A stretch of DNA of 64,000 bases from Paraburkholderia gardini (GCF_907164575.1 NZ_CAJQYY010000014.1:62001-126000), one strand, 5' to 3'; shown: positions 47,194 to 58,251, counted from the stretch's first letter. The notes: generated by a model not told the origin, from the sequence alone. Program-made: numbers and translations.

Positions 47194-50100
47194 TTAGACC
47201 AGCACGCGCTCGATTCCGCCATTGTTCGCACGTTGTACATAGTCGGCCATCCATTCCTCGCCCAGCACGTGACGCGCCATTTCGACGACGATGTAATCCG
47301 CTTCGGTGCCCGAGTCTTCGTTATAGCGGGACAGGCCCTGCAGGCACGACGGGCAGCTCGTGAGAATCTTGATGTCCGGCACCTTGCCCGGCTGCGCGCC
47401 GTTGCCGGCCTTCAGCACCGAGCCTTCGGCCGCGCCCGCCGACGCATTCGCCGGATCGGCCGGGTTCGCCCCCACCTCACCGACTAACGGAATAGCACGC
47501 AGCCGCGCCGCGCCCTTGCGCATCTCCTCTTCCTTGCGGAAGCGGACCTGCGTCGAGATATCCGGACGCGTCACGGCGAGCGTGCCCGATTCGCCGCAGC
47601 AACGATCGTTCTTCTCGATTTTGTAGCCGTCGTGCTCGGAACCCATCAGTTCATTGACGAGTTTCACCGGGTCCATCGTCTTGATCGGCGTGTGGCACGG
47701 GTCGTGATACATGTAGCGCGTGCCGCTGACGCCTTCGAGCTTCATGCCCTTTTCAAGCAGGAATTCGTGGATGTCGATGATCCGGCAGCCCGGGAAGATC
47801 TTCTCGAATTCGTAACCCGCAAGCTGGTCGTAACACGTGCCGCACGACACCACGACCGTCTTGATGTCGAGGTAGTTCAGCGTGTTCGCGACGCGATGGA
47901 ACAGCACGCGGTTATCCGTCACGATTTTCTCGGCCTTGTCGTACTGGCCCGAGCCGCGCTGCGGATAGCCGCAGCACAGGTAACCCGGCGGCAGCACGGT
48001 CTGCACGCCCGCTTCCCACAGCATCGCCTGGGTCGCGAGGCCGACCTGCGAGAAGAGACGCTCCGAACCGCAGCCCGGGAAGTAGAACACCGCTTCCGAA
48101 TCGGCCGTGGTCGTCTTCGGGTTGCGGATGATCGGCACGATCTTGTTGTCTTCGATGTCGAGCAGCGCGCGCGCCGTTTTCTTCGGCAGATTACCCGGCA
48201 TCTTCTTGTTCATGAAGTGGATCACCTGCTCGACGACGGGCGGCTTGCCGACTGTCGCCGGCGGACGCGTCGTCTGCTTCTTCGCGAACTTCTTCAGCAG
48301 CTCGTTGCCGAGGCGCTGCGCCTTGTAGCCCACGCCCATCATCGCGGTGCGCGCGAGATTGATGGTCTGCGGGTTAGTGGCGTTGAGGAAGAACATGCCG
48401 GCCGCGTTGCCCGGGTTGAACTTCTTCTTGCCCATCTTGCGCAGCAGGTTGCGCATGTTCATCGTCACGTCGCCGAAGTCGATCTTCACCGGACATGGCG
48501 TCACGCACTTGTGACAGACCGTGCAGTGATCGGCGACGTCGTTGAACTCGTCCCAGTGCTTGATCGACACGCCGCGGCGCGTCTGCTCTTCGTACAGGAA
48601 CGCCTCGACCAGCAAGGATGTGGCGAGAATCTTGTTGCGCGGGCTGTACAGCAGGTTCGCGCGCGGCACGTGCGTCGCGCACACCGGCTTGCACTTGCCG
48701 CAGCGCAGGCAGTCTTTCACCGAATCGGCGATCGCGCCGATGTCGGACTGCTGCATGATCAGCGACTCATAGCCCATCAGGCCAAAGCTCGGCGTGTACG
48801 CGTTACGCAGGTCCGCACCCGGGAGCAGCTTGCCCGCGTTGAAGCGGCCATGCGGGTCGACGCGCTGCTTGTACGCGCGGAATTCGCCGATTTCGTCTTC
48901 CGTCAGGAATTCGAGCTTCGTGATGCCGATACCGTGCTCGCCGGAAATCACGCCGTCGAGCGAACGCGCGAGCTTCATGATGCGCGCGACCGCCGTGTGG
49001 GCGTCCTGCAGCATCTCGTAGTTGTCGGAATTGACCGGAATATTCGTGTGAACGTTGCCGTCGCCCGCGTGCATGTGCAGCGCGACGAACACGCGGCCGC
49101 GCAGCACCTGCTTGTGGATGGCCTGCGCTTCGTCGAGGATCGGCTTGAACTCGCCGCCCGCGAAAATCTGGCGCAATTCCGCGCGAATCTCCTGCTTCCA
49201 CGACACGCGTACCGTACGGTCCTGCGTCACGTGGAAAACGGTGGCGTCCGGTTGATCATCGACGCGGTCCGCGAATTTCTCCGCGAGACCTTCATAGCCG
49301 AGCTGCACCATGTAGTGCTGCGCCTCGCGCAGCGACAGGTCGAGCTTGTCGCGCAGGAACTCCCAACGCGCACGCACGTGCTTCAGCAGATCCAGCGCCT
49401 GCTGCACGCGGTCTTCGAGCAGCTCGGCGCTCGGAATTTCGTTCGCGTCGTCGCTCTTGCCGAGCGGCAGCTTGCCGGCCTTGAAGAACGCTTCGAGCGC
49501 ATCGATCAGTTGCAGCTTGTTCTTGATCGACAGCTCGATGTTGATGCGCTCGATGCCGTCCGTGTACTCGCCCATCCGGTTGAGCGGAATCACGACGTCT
49601 TCGTTGATCTTGAACGCGTTCGTGTGCTTCGCGATCGCGGCCGTGCGGCTGCGGTCGAGCCAGAAGCGCTTGCGCGCTTCCGCGCTCACGGCGACAAACC
49701 CTTCGCCGCTCTTGCCGTTGGCCATCCGCACCACTTCCGACGTGGCCTGCGCGACCGCATCGGCGTCATCGCCGACGATATCGCCGATCAGCACCATCTT
49801 CGGAAACGCGTTGCGCTTGCTCTTCGTCGCGTAGCCGACCGCGCGCAGATAGCGCTCGTCCAGATGTTCGAGGCCCGCGAGAATCGCGCCGCCCTTCTTC
49901 GACGTCTCGAACAGGTATTCCTTGATTTCGACGATGCTCGGAATCGCCTCGCGCGCCTGGCCGAAAAATTCGAGGCAGACAGTGCGCGTATTCGCGGGCA
50001 TCTTGTGCAGCACCCAGCGCGCCGACGTAATCAGACCGTCGCAGCCTTCCTTCTGGATGCCCGGCAGACCGGCCAGGAACTTGTCGGTGACGTCCTTGCC

Positions 50101-51279
50101 GAGCCCTTCCTTGCGGAAACGCCGGCCTTCGATGTCGAGCGACTCGGTGCGCAGCAGCTTTTCGCCCGGCGCGTGCTCGCCGTCGAACCACTGCAGTTCG
50201 AAGCGCGCGACCGGGATGTCATGGATCTTGCCCATATTGTGGTCAAGACGCGTGACTTCGAGCCAGTTGCCCTCCGGGTCGACCATGCGCCACCAGGCGA
50301 GGTTGTCGAGCGCCGTGCCCCACAGCACCGCCTTCTTGCCGCCCGCGTTCATCGCGACGTTGCCGCCGATACACGATGCGTCGAGCGAGGTCGGATCGAC
50401 CGCGAACACGAAACCCGCCTGCTCGGCGGCTTCAGTCACACGACGCGTGACGACACCCGCGCCCGAGAAGATCGTCGCGACGCGCCGGCCGACGCCGGGC
50501 AATTCGGTCATCTCGACAGCGCCGAGCTCTTCGAGCTTTTCGGTGTTGATGACGGCCGCAAACGGCGTGAGCGGCACCGCGCCGCCCGTGTAGCCCGTGC
50601 CACCGCCTCGCGGGATCACGGTCAGACCGAGTTCGAAGCACGCCTTGATGAGGCCGGCGATTTCGGCTTCGGTATCCGGCGTCAGGACGACGAACGGGTA
50701 TTCGACGCGCCAGTCGGTCGCATCGGTGACGTGCGAGACGCGCGACAGGCCGTCGAAACGGATGTTGTCCTTCTGCGTCTGGCGGCCGAGCACTTTGGTC
50801 GCACGCTTGCGCAGGTCGGCGGTTTTGTCGAACTCGCTTGCGAAATCCGCGACGGCGCGGCGCGCGGCGGCGACCAGCGTTTCGACGCGCGCCGCGCGGT
50901 CGATGCCGGCTTCGTCGCCATGTTCGATCAGGTCGGCTTTGCGACGCTTCTCGATTTCGGTCAGACGATGGTTCAGCGCTTCGATCAGCAGCGTGCGGCG
51001 CTTCGGGTTGTCGAGCAGGTCGTCCTGCAGATACGGATTGCGGCGCACAACCCAGATGTCGCCGAGCACTTCGTACAGCATCCGCGCCGAACGGCCGGTG
51101 CGGCGTTCGGCGCGCAGTTCGGCGAGCGCGGCCCAGGCTTCGTCGCCCAGCAGCCGGATGACGATTTCGCGATCGGAAAACGACGTGTAGTTATAGGGGA
51201 TTTCGCGCAGGCGCGGTTCGAGGTCGACGGCTACCGCGGCGGCGGCACCGTGCGGATCGAAAACTTGAGGTGCGTTCAT
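47194..51279 (-). CDS. FAD-linked oxidase / iron-sulfur dehydrogenase (DUF3683)
   Basis: This 1361-residue fusion probably oxidises a 2-hydroxyacid such as D-lactate. An N-terminal DUF3683 region (about 1-185) comes first. A PCMH-type FAD domain follows (about 190-400, GGGTGYTGG at 225-233), then the FAD-oxidase C-terminal domain. Next are two 4Fe-4S clusters ([11 protein letters not shown] and [12 protein letters not shown]) and CCG domains like those of GlcF/LldE ([38 protein letters not shown]). The substrate is inferred from fold only. It is divergent from ilvA. Confidence 0.88.
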   Translation of the reverse strand: MNAPQVFDPHGAAAAVAVDLEPRLREIPYNYTSFSDREIVIRLLGDEAWAALAELRAERRTGRSARMLYEVLGDIWVVRRNPYLQDDLLDNPKRRTLLIEALNHRLTEIEKRRKADLIEHGDEAGIDRAARVETLVAAARRAVADFASEFDKTADLRKRATKVLGRQTQKDNIRFDGLSRVSHVTDATDWRVEYPFVVLTPDTEAEIAGLIKACFELGLTVIPRGGGTGYTGGAVPLTPFAAVINTEKLEELGAVEMTELPGVGRRVATIFSGAGVVTRRVTEAAEQAGFVFAVDPTSLDASCIGGNVAMNAGGKKAVLWGTALDNLAWWRMVDPEGNWLEVTRLDHNMGKIHDIPVARFELQWFDGEHAPGEKLLRTESLDIEGRRFRKEGLGKDVTDKFLAGLPGIQKEGCDGLITSARWVLHKMPANTRTVCLEFFGQAREAIPSIVEIKEYLFETSKKGGAILAGLEHLDERYLRAVGYATKSKRNAFPKMVLIGDIVGDDADAVAQATSEVVRMANGKSGEGFVAVSAEARKRFWLDRSRTAAIAKHTNAFKINEDVVIPLNRMGEYTDGIERINIELSIKNKLQLIDALEAFFKAGKLPLGKSDDANEIPSAELLEDRVQQALDLLKHVRARWEFLRDKLDLSLREAQHYMVQLGYEGLAEKFADRVDDQPDATVFHVTQDRTVRVSWKQEIRAELRQIFAGGEFKPILDEAQAIHKQVLRGRVFVALHMHAGDGNVHTNIPVNSDNYEMLQDAHTAVARIMKLARSLDGVISGEHGIGITKLEFLTEDEIGEFRAYKQRVDPHGRFNAGKLLPGADLRNAYTPSFGLMGYESLIMQQSDIGAIADSVKDCLRCGKCKPVCATHVPRANLLYSPRNKILATSLLVEAFLYEEQTRRGVSIKHWDEFNDVADHCTVCHKCVTPCPVKIDFGDVTMNMRNLLRKMGKKKFNPGNAAGMFFLNATNPQTINLARTAMMGVGYKAQRLGNELLKKFAKKQTTRPPATVGKPPVVEQVIHFMNKKMPGNLPKKTARALLDIEDNKIVPIIRNPKTTTADSEAVFYFPGCGSERLFSQVGLATQAMLWEAGVQTVLPPGYLCCGYPQRGSGQYDKAEKIVTDNRVLFHRVANTLNYLDIKTVVVSCGTCYDQLAGYEFEKIFPGCRIIDIHEFLLEKGMKLEGVSGTRYMYHDPCHTPIKTMDPVKLVNELMGSEHDGYKIEKNDRCCGESGTLAVTRPDISTQVRFRKEEEMRKGAARLRAIPLVGEVGANPADPANASAGAAEGSVLKAGNGAQPGKVPDIKILTSCPSCLQGLSRYNEDSGTEADYIVVEMARHVLGEEWMADYVQRANNGGIERVLV

Positions 51280-51745
51280 ATTCGGACGACTCGGTGGGTC
51301 AGCAAAACCCGCTTCAGACGAAGAGGCCGGCTGACAGTGCGCGTGGGGCGCAATTCTGGAAATCTTTCTGTTGGGTGAAGCCCGGACGACGGAAAATCAC
51401 ATCGACGGCCTCACGGCGCTAGCAGCTACACGATCGTGCATGCCGGACGTGCCGCTGCGCCGCGGGACGGGACTCACGCGGTACGGGCATCAAATGGTCG
51501 ATCCGGGGCTGCCAGTGCATCTTCCGATCCTTGTTCCAAAACCGGATTCTAACGCATGATGCATGCGCGCGCCGGAGGCGGAATCAGGCTTCGACAGGCG
51601 TTTCACGCGTCTGCCCCGCCGATGGACGATCCATTTCGTACACAGGCACGGCGCCCGGCGCTCGCGCCCCCAGAGCCAGCCGGACGACGGTTGGCGCTAT
51701 CATTAGCCCTTTCCTGTCCCGCAAAGCGCGTTGCGCGCCACCCGC
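51280..51745. other. Divergent region between the DUF3683 gene and ilvA
   Basis: These 466 bases must hold two promoters. A possible TTGGCG -35 element lies near 51690 and a TATCAT stretch near 51698, but they do not space well. The short open frames here have no family-like residues and no ribosome-binding sites. I see no riboswitch, repeat or terminator that I can defend. Confidence 0.35.
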
Positions 51746-53269
51746 ATGGCTTCCCACGACTATCTGAAGAAAACCCTGACCGCGCGCGTCTACGACGTGG
51801 CCCGCGAGACCGAGCTCGAACGTGCGCCGAATCTGTCGGCACGGTTGCGCAACCCGATTTATCTAAAGCGTGAGGACAATCAGCCGGTTTTCTCATTCAA
51901 GCTGCGCGGCGCGTACAACAAGATGGTGAACCTGCCGGCCGATGCGCTGGAACGCGGCATCATCACGGCATCGGCGGGCAATCACGCGCAGGGCGTGGCG
52001 CTGTCTGCGGCGCGGCTTGGCGTGAAGGCGATCATCGTGGTGCCTGTCACGACACCTCAGGTGAAAGTCGACGCGGTGCGCGCCCACGGTGGCCCGACCG
52101 TCGAAGTCGTGCAGTTCGGCGAATCGTTTAGCGACGCCTACGGGCACGCCACGCAACTCCAGGAAGAACGCGGACTCACGTTCGTGCATCCGTTCGACGA
52201 TCCGTACGTGATCGCCGGCCAGGGCACCGTCGCGATGGAGATCCTGCGCCAGCACCAGGGGCCGCTGCACGCGATCTTCGTGCCGATCGGCGGTGGCGGT
52301 CTTGCGGCAGGCGTCGCGGCCTACGTCAAGGCGGTGCGCCCCGAGATCAAGGTTATCGGCGTGCAGACTGAGGATTCGTGCGCGATGGCCGAATCGTTGA
52401 AGGCGAAAAAGCGCGTCACGCTGAACGAAGTCGGTCTCTTCTCCGATGGCACCGCGGTGAAGCTGGTCGGCGAAGAAACGTTCCGCCTGTGCAGCGAGTA
52501 CCTCGACGACGTGCTGGTCGTGAACACCGACGCGCTGTGCGCCGCCATCAAGGATGTCTTCCAGGACACGCGCAGCGTGCTGGAGCCGGCGGGCGCGCTC
52601 GCGGTAGCGGGCGCGAAGCAGTACGCGGAACGCGAAGGCATCGAGGGGCAGACGTTCGTCGCGATCACGTCCGGCGCCAACATGAATTTCGACCGGATGC
52701 GCTTCGTCGCGGAGCGTGCCGAAGTGGGCGAGGCGCGCGAGGCGGTGTTCGCCGTCACGATTCCCGAGGAGCGCGGCAGCTTCAGACGCTTTTGCGAACT
52801 GGTCGGCACACGCAGCGTGACCGAATTCAACTACCGGATCGCGGATGCCAGTTCGGCGCACATCTTCGTCGGCGTGCAGATCAGGAACCGCGGCGAATCG
52901 GCTGAGATCGCGACAACGTTCGAGGAACACGGTTTCGCGACCGTCGACCTGACGCACGACGAACTCTCGAAGCAGCACATCCGTTACATGGTGGGCGGCC
53001 GCTCGCCGCTTGCTCACGACGAACGCCTGTTCCGCTTCGAGTTTCCGGAACGGCCGGGCGCGCTGATGAAGTTCCTGTCGTCGATGGCGCCGAACTGGAA
53101 CATCAGCCTGTTTCACTACCGCAATCAGGGTGCCGATTACAGTTCTATCCTCGTCGGCATCCAGGTGCCGGGCGCGGAGAACGGCGAGTTCGCGCGCTTC
53201 CTCGGTTCGCTCGGTTATCCATACTGGGAAGAAAGCGCGAATCCGGTTTACCGGCTGTTCCTTTCCTGA
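51746..53269 (+). CDS. ilvA: Threonine ammonia-lyase, biosynthetic
   Basis: IlvA deaminates threonine to 2-oxobutanoate for isoleucine synthesis, releasing a reactive enamine on the way. The 507 residues show the PLP lysine K52 in FSFKLRGAYNKM, SAGNHAQGVALSA, the PLP-phosphate loop GGGGLAAG and two C-terminal ACT-like regulatory domains (about 330-410 and 425-500), the form with feedback control. ATG 51746 starts MASHDYL; a TTG five codons earlier is less likely. It is divergent from the DUF3683 gene and followed after 21 bases by a nucleotidase gene. Confidence 0.95.
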   Translation: MASHDYLKKTLTARVYDVARETELERAPNLSARLRNPIYLKREDNQPVFSFKLRGAYNKMVNLPADALERGIITASAGNHAQGVALSAARLGVKAIIVVPVTTPQVKVDAVRAHGGPTVEVVQFGESFSDAYGHATQLQEERGLTFVHPFDDPYVIAGQGTVAMEILRQHQGPLHAIFVPIGGGGLAAGVAAYVKAVRPEIKVIGVQTEDSCAMAESLKAKKRVTLNEVGLFSDGTAVKLVGEETFRLCSEYLDDVLVVNTDALCAAIKDVFQDTRSVLEPAGALAVAGAKQYAEREGIEGQTFVAITSGANMNFDRMRFVAERAEVGEAREAVFAVTIPEERGSFRRFCELVGTRSVTEFNYRIADASSAHIFVGVQIRNRGESAEIATTFEEHGFATVDLTHDELSKQHIRYMVGGRSPLAHDERLFRFEFPERPGALMKFLSSMAPNWNISLFHYRNQGADYSSILVGIQVPGAENGEFARFLGSLGYPYWEESANPVYRLFLS

Positions 53270-53290
53270 CGGCGCGGGACGTCGACGCAT

Positions 53291-54208
53291 ATGGCTTTTT
53301 CGCTCGAAGACAAGCTGGTCGTGGCGATTTCATCGCGGGCGCTGTTCGACTTCGAGGAAGAGAACCGCGTCTACGAAGCCGGCGACCTGCAGGCTTACGA
53401 GGCATTGCAGCGTCAGCGTCTGAACGTGCCGGCACGACCGGGCGTCGCGTTTGCGCTGATTCGCAAGTTGCTGGCGCTGAACGAGGGCGCGCATCGCGTG
53501 GAGGTCGTGATCCTGTCGCGCAGCGATCCGATCAGCGGATTGCGCGCGTTCAGTTCGTGCCGCGAGCATGGCCTTGCGATCGAGCGCGGCGTGTTCACGC
53601 GTGGGCGCGCGCCGTTCGGCTACCTGAAGCCGCTGAACGCATCGCTCTTTCTGTCCGCGAATCAGGACGACGTGCGCGACGCACTGGCTGCCGGATTTCC
53701 GGCTGCGCGCGTGCTGCCGGAATCGGCGAAAATGGCAAGCAGACATCCAGACGAGATTCGCATTGCCTTCGACGGCGACGCCGTGCTGTTTTCCGACGAG
53801 GCCGAGCGCGTGTTCCAGAAGGAGGGGCTGGGCGCGTTTATCGGTCACGAGACTGACAAGAAGGATCTGCCGCTCGCGGACGGACCGCTAAAGCCGCTGC
53901 TGGGCGCGCTGCATCGTCTGCAGAAACTGGCTGGCGAGGCCGCGCCGACGCAGAGCGCGCCGATGCGTATCCGTACCGCGCTGGTGACGGCGCGCTCCGC
54001 GCCCGCGCATGAGCGCGCGATCCGGACGCTGATGCAATGGAACATCGAAATCGACGAAGCGATGTTCCTCGGTGGGCTCGACAAGGGTGAGTTCCTGCGC
54101 GAGTTCGAGCCGGACTTTTTCTTCGACGACCAGATCCGCCATTGCGAATCGGCCCGCGTGGTTACGGCGACCGGGCACGTCGTGAGTGGCATCGTGAACG
54201 CATCATGA
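53291..54208 (+). CDS. 5'-nucleotidase, cytosolic type I-like
   Basis: This 305-residue protein matches the family related to the animal cytosolic 5'-nucleotidase I, which releases phosphate from nucleoside monophosphates. Seen are [36 protein letters not shown] with the sugar-phosphate region, [10 protein letters not shown] and [18 protein letters not shown], a HAD-like acidic pair. It begins 21 bases after ilvA, and its stop overlaps the queF start (ATGA). The three genes are probably co-transcribed. Confidence 0.88.
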   Translation: MAFSLEDKLVVAISSRALFDFEEENRVYEAGDLQAYEALQRQRLNVPARPGVAFALIRKLLALNEGAHRVEVVILSRSDPISGLRAFSSCREHGLAIERGVFTRGRAPFGYLKPLNASLFLSANQDDVRDALAAGFPAARVLPESAKMASRHPDEIRIAFDGDAVLFSDEAERVFQKEGLGAFIGHETDKKDLPLADGPLKPLLGALHRLQKLAGEAAPTQSAPMRIRTALVTARSAPAHERAIRTLMQWNIEIDEAMFLGGLDKGEFLREFEPDFFFDDQIRHCESARVVTATGHVVSGIVNAS

Positions 54209-55029
54209 CACCTGAACAATCGCCGCTTGGCAAACCTTCTTCCTATACGGAACAGTACGACGCATCGCTGCTCTTCCCGATTGCGCGCGGTGTTGCGCGC
54301 GAGCCGATCGGCATTGGCGCGCAGTTGCCGTTCTTCGGCACGGACATCTGGAATGCGTATGAGCTTTCGTGGCTGAACGCGCGGGGCAAGCCACAGATCG
54401 CGGTGGCGACGTTCTTTATTCCGGCCGATTCGCCGAATATTGTCGAGTCGAAGTCGTTCAAGCTTTACCTTGGCTCGTTTGCGCACACGGCGTTCGAGTC
54501 GATCGACGTCGTACGCGAGACGATCAGGCGGGATGTGTCGGCTGCGAGTGGCGCATCGGTTTCCTTGCATCTCGCGCCGCCGGCTGAATTTGGCAAGCTT
54601 GCGCTTGAGGAGTTCGAAGGGTTGTCGCTGGACCGGCTGGATCTGGATACGTCTGTGTACCATCCGGAGCCTTCGTTTTTGACTGCTGCTCTGGATGAGG
54701 CGCCTGTCGAGGAGACGGTGTTCTCGAATCTGCTGAAGTCGAATTGCCCTGTGACCGGGCAGCCGGACTGGGGCAGCGTGCAGATTCATTATGTCGGTCC
54801 GCAGATCGATCATGCGGGGTTATTGCGGTACATTATTTCCTACCGCAACCATACCGGGTTTCATGAACAATGCGTCGAGCGGATTTTTGTCGATGTGGCG
54901 AGGGCCTGCCGGCCTGTCAAGCTGGCGGTTTATGCGCGCTATACGCGGCGCGGCGGGCTTGATATCAATCCTTTTCGTACTAACTTTAATTTGCCCATGC
55001 CGGATAATTTGCGTACCGCGCGGCAGTGA
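54205..55029 (+). CDS. queF: NADPH-dependent 7-cyano-7-deazaguanine reductase
   Basis: QueF reduces preQ0 to preQ1 for queuosine in tRNA. This is the long type (274 residues) with two fused tunnelling-fold halves. The NADPH-binding signature [12 protein letters not shown] lies at 81-92; the nucleophile C181 and acid D188 lie in [22 protein letters not shown] is also typical. The start overlaps the nucleotidase stop by four bases. It ends just before a large palindromic region. Confidence 0.95.
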   Translation: MTPEQSPLGKPSSYTEQYDASLLFPIARGVAREPIGIGAQLPFFGTDIWNAYELSWLNARGKPQIAVATFFIPADSPNIVESKSFKLYLGSFAHTAFESIDVVRETIRRDVSAASGASVSLHLAPPAEFGKLALEEFEGLSLDRLDLDTSVYHPEPSFLTAALDEAPVEETVFSNLLKSNCPVTGQPDWGSVQIHYVGPQIDHAGLLRYIISYRNHTGFHEQCVERIFVDVARACRPVKLAVYARYTRRGGLDINPFRTNFNLPMPDNLRTARQ

Positions 55030-55030
55030 T

Positions 55031-55400
55031 TTTTTTGTTGTTCTGGATTTTTTTGGCCCCTTTGGCAGGGCGGCATTTTGTTCTTCTGGCTTTTTGGCCT
55101 TTCCTTGTTTTGCATTTGGTCTATTAATGTTGCCCCTGTGCGGGGCGGCCTGGGATTTGAGGGCGACACTTCATGGGTTGCCATTCTCGATGAATGACGC
55201 ACCAGGAAAAGGTGAGTTTTCGAAGCGCCTTTCTTTTGCCTACTTTTCTTTGGAAGACGCCCCGAAGGAAGTCCCCTTGGGGGACAAAGAAAAGTAGGTG
55301 CCGCCCCGCACAGGGGCGACGCTAATAGACCAAAAGCAAAGCAAGGAAAGGCCAAAAACCCAGAACAAGAAAAGGCCAAAGCAAAAACAACAAAAAACCA
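55031..55400. repeat. Large nested inverted repeat
   Basis: Two outer arms of 65 bases (55085-55149 and 55300-55364) are inverted copies with six differences by my count. They frame an inner 14-bp perfect inverted repeat (55239-55252 and 55285-55298), which holds a 6-bp hairpin GTCCCC-TTG-GGGGAC (55271-55285). A weaker T-rich extension (from 55031) is mirrored by an A-rich stretch (to 55400). It fills the gap between convergent queF and the RidA gene, has T/A-rich flanks, and carries only open frames without family-like residues. It may act as a bidirectional terminator or be a dispersed palindromic element. Confidence 0.85.
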
Positions 55401-55405
55401 AACCC

Positions 55406-55792
55406 CTAGCCGCCAGGCGCCTTATAAGCGACACAATCCACTTCCACCCGGCAATCGATCACCATGCTGGACACAACACAAGCCCGCGCAGGCGGATTCT
55501 CGCCAAAATACTCACGAAACACCTTATTGAAAGAAGCAAAATCGCGCGGATCATCGAGCCACACCCCACACCGCACGACGTGCTCAGCCCCATATCCAGC
55601 TTCCTTGAGAATGGCAAAAACGTTCTGAATCGCCTTGTGCGATTGCTCAACGATGCCGCCGTTGATCACTTCGCCGTTCTCCATCGGCGTCTGGCCAGAA
55701 ACAAACAGCCAGCCGTCCGCTTCGACCGCGCGAGCAAAAGGCATATGCTGCCCACCGGTACCCTTTCCACCTTCCACGCCATAACGCTTCAT
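55406..55792 (-). CDS. RidA-family protein
   Basis: RidA-type enzymes hydrolyse reactive enamine/imine intermediates left by PLP-dependent dehydratases. The 128 residues show PFARAVEADGWLFVSGQTP, GGIVEQSHKAIQNVFAILKEAG and the C-terminal RVEVDCVAY; the Arg of the RACVVSSM region is the usual carboxylate contact. ATG 55792 has GAGGAG about eight bases upstream. It lies downstream of the D-aminoacylase gene on the same strand, which suggests detoxification for the nearby D-amino-acid dehydratase. Confidence 0.9.
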   Translation of the reverse strand: MKRYGVEGGKGTGGQHMPFARAVEADGWLFVSGQTPMENGEVINGGIVEQSHKAIQNVFAILKEAGYGAEHVVRCGVWLDDPRDFASFNKVFREYFGENPPARACVVSSMVIDCRVEVDCVAYKAPGG

Positions 55793-55875
55793 CACATCAC
55801 TCCTCAATCAAAACCGGCGAAGCCAGACAAACCAGCCACACCATAAAAGTTAACAACCAGCAAAAAACCAGAAAA

Positions 55876-57357
55876 TCAGAACCCGCCCGCCGCATCACCC
55901 TTCGACGCCGCGCCGCGCGCAACAAAATGCCCTGCCCGCTCGCCAGTCGGCTGCCCATCCCGATACGACAACACGCCGTTCACCCACACCGCGTCGATAC
56001 CGTCAGCAGCCTGCTGCGGCTTCTCGAACGTCGCCGCGTCACGTACCCGCGCCGGGTCGAACAGCACGAGATCGGCGTGATACCCAACATGCACCTCTCC
56101 GCGTTGCGCAAGACCAAACCGCCGCGCGGACAATCCGGTCATCTTGCGCACCGCCTCTTCCAGCGGAATCAAACCCGTATCGCGCGCATAGTGTCCCAAC
56201 ACACGCGGAAACGCGCCCCACAACCGCGGATGCGGCAATGGATCGTTCGGCAAACCATCCGAACCCACCATCGTCGCGGGATGCGACAGGATGCGTCGCA
56301 CGTCGTCCTCGGACATGTTGTGGTACACCGCGCCCGCCGGCTGCAGCCGCTTGCCCGCCTCCTGCTGCGTCACGCCCCATTCGGCGGCAATCTCCTTCAC
56401 GAGCTTGCCCGCCATCTCGGGATGCGGCTCCGACCACGTGATCGTGATGTCGATGTCGCCCGTCACCTGCTTCAGATCGAGCGTCGACGAACTCCGGTTG
56501 TACGGATAGCAGTCGCAGCCAATCGGCTGCAGACGACGCGCCCCCTCCAGCGAATCGAGCACCTCGGCGCTGCGCCCCCAGTTCGACGGCCCCGCGCATT
56601 TCAGATGCGAAATGATCACCGGCACGCGCGCATGACGCCCGACCCTGTACGCCTCGTCCATCGCATCGAGAATCGCGTCGAACTCGGTACGCATGTGCGT
56701 CGTGTACAACGCGCCCGCCGCGGCAAGCGGCTCGGCCAGCGCCATCACTTCTTCGGTCGGCGCGGAAAACGCCGATCCGTAAGCAAGGCCGCTGCTCAGA
56801 CCGAGCGCGCCGTTCGACAGCGCCTCTTCGAGTTGCGCGACCATGCCTTCGATTTCCTGCGCCGTCGCCGCACGGTCCAGCCGGTCCATCTGGTTGTTGC
56901 GCAGCGCCGTATGGCCGATCAGCGCACCCACGTTGACCGCCGGACGCGCCGCGTTCACGGCCTCGACGTACGCGGCGAACGTCGGATATCTGAACGCATC
57001 GCGCTCGCCGAGCAGGTTCATCGGATCAGGCGGCTCGCCCTTCAACGCCACCGGCGAAGCGCTGATCCCGCAATTCCCGACGATCACCGTCGTCACGCCC
57101 TGCGTGATCTTCGGCAGCATCTGCGGCGAACGGATCACGTGCGTGTCGTCGTGCGTGTGGACGTCGATGAAGCCGGGTGCCAGCGCGCGGCCGTTCGCCT
57201 CGACGACGTCTTCGGCGAGCCAGTTCGACAGGTTGCCGATCGCGACAATCCTGCCGTCGCGCACCGCGACGTCACGCTCGACCGGCGGCGCGCCGGTGCC
57301 GTCGTAAAGCTGCGCGCCGACAATCAGCGTATCGGCGGCTTCGGGATGCGAATGCAT
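55876..57357 (-). CDS. N-acyl-D-amino-acid deacylase
   Basis: This amidohydrolase of 493 residues removes the acyl group from N-acyl-D-amino acids. The zinc site is seen in PGFIDVHTHDD (HxH) with the bridging Cys in VGNCGIS. TTHMRTE, ISHLKCAG and GSDGLPNDP complete the D-aminoacylase pattern. The start has AGGAG eight bases upstream. It begins three bases after the RpiR regulator gene and is followed by the RidA gene, so the three form an operon. Confidence 0.92.
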   Translation of the reverse strand: MHSHPEAADTLIVGAQLYDGTGAPPVERDVAVRDGRIVAIGNLSNWLAEDVVEANGRALAPGFIDVHTHDDTHVIRSPQMLPKITQGVTTVIVGNCGISASPVALKGEPPDPMNLLGERDAFRYPTFAAYVEAVNAARPAVNVGALIGHTALRNNQMDRLDRAATAQEIEGMVAQLEEALSNGALGLSSGLAYGSAFSAPTEEVMALAEPLAAAGALYTTHMRTEFDAILDAMDEAYRVGRHARVPVIISHLKCAGPSNWGRSAEVLDSLEGARRLQPIGCDCYPYNRSSSTLDLKQVTGDIDITITWSEPHPEMAGKLVKEIAAEWGVTQQEAGKRLQPAGAVYHNMSEDDVRRILSHPATMVGSDGLPNDPLPHPRLWGAFPRVLGHYARDTGLIPLEEAVRKMTGLSARRFGLAQRGEVHVGYHADLVLFDPARVRDAATFEKPQQAADGIDAVWVNGVLSYRDGQPTGERAGHFVARGAASKGDAAGGF

Positions 57358-57360
57358 GGA

Positions 57361-58251
57361 TCAATCTCCTAGCGGTTGTCGTTCGCCGCCACCGCGATGG
57401 GCGTCGAGCGCGTGTTTCATGCGACGCAACAGCTCGCGACTCTCGTCGCCGAGGCTGACGGCAAGCTCCGTGACGAGCACGTCCAGCGCCATCATCATCG
57501 CGTAACGGGATGACGACGGTTTGTAAATGAAGTCTGTCTCGAACGCGACGATCGGAATCACCCAGTCGGCCAGCTTCGCGAGCGGCGACGCGGGCGCGGT
57601 CAGCGCAATCACCGTCGCGCCGTAATCGCGCGCGATCCGGCAGTTTTCGACCATCTCCGGCACGCGCCCGGTTGTCGACAGCGCAACCACGACGCAATCG
57701 CGCGATACGGTGCTCGCCACCATACGCTGCAACAATCCATCCTGATACGTCGCGACCGGGCGGCCAAGCCGCACCAGCCGGAACCGCATCTCGTCGGCAA
57801 GCGCGGTCGAGCCGCCGCCCATGCCGAACACGTAGATCATCCGCGCGCCGCGCAGCACCGCCGCGGCGTCGGCGAGCGGCGCCTGGCGCAGCAACTGGTG
57901 GTTGTGAGCAAGCGTGGTCTGGAGTTCGTCGAAAACGCGCGTGGCGAGCGGCTCGGGCGCGTCCGCGACGGCATTCGTCTGCAGAAAACGCTGCCCGACG
58001 CCGGCGGCCTGCGCGAGCCGCAGTTTCAGTTCGCGCACGTCGCGGCAACCGACAGCCTTTGCAAAACGCGTCACCGTCGCGATACTGACGCCCGCCTGCT
58101 GAGCCAGCGCACCGATGCTCGCGCGCGATGCGCCGGTCAGATCGTCGAGGATCAGCGCGGCGACCTTGCGCTCGGCCGAACGCAATTCAGGCGCGCATTC
58201 GGCGATGCGAGCGACAATGTCGAAAGTGAGCGGCTCAGCAGTCGAATTCAT
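57361..58251 (-). CDS. RpiR-family regulator (HTH-SIS)
   Basis: The 296-residue protein has the N-terminal RpiR helix-turn-helix (ASIGALAQQAGVSIATVTRFAKAVGCRDVRELKLRL) and a C-terminal SIS domain (about 125-265), which normally senses phosphosugars. Here the neighbours suggest an amino-acid-derived signal. It is divergent from the D-amino-acid dehydratase gene and directly followed by the D-aminoacylase gene. It is therefore well placed to control both transcripts from the 172-base gap. Confidence 0.92.
   Translation of the reverse strand: MNSTAEPLTFDIVARIAECAPELRSAERKVAALILDDLTGASRASIGALAQQAGVSIATVTRFAKAVGCRDVRELKLRLAQAAGVGQRFLQTNAVADAPEPLATRVFDELQTTLAHNHQLLRQAPLADAAAVLRGARMIYVFGMGGGSTALADEMRFRLVRLGRPVATYQDGLLQRMVASTVSRDCVVVALSTTGRVPEMVENCRIARDYGATVIALTAPASPLAKLADWVIPIVAFETDFIYKPSSSRYAMMMALDVLVTELAVSLGDESRELLRRMKHALDAHRGGGERQPLGD

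Noticed and set aside
47632..51378. A 1248-codon open frame on the plus strand opposite the DUF3683 gene
   Set aside because: Its translation is Arg/His/Val-rich and shows no family features. It mirrors a well-supported gene on the minus strand, as is common in high-GC DNA.
51371..51896. Small open frames between the DUF3683 gene and ilvA
   Set aside because: Arg/Pro/Ala-rich, no start signals, and partly overlapping the ilvA start.
55031..55400. The nested palindrome as an insertion-sequence remnant
   Set aside because: No transposase-like residues and no flanking target duplication that I could see; the arms themselves form the element.
54791..55434. Small open frames within the queF-RidA palindrome, encoding Phe/Leu/Cys-rich peptides
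   Set aside because: They follow from the inverted repeat, appear in similar form on both strands, and lack ribosome-binding sites.
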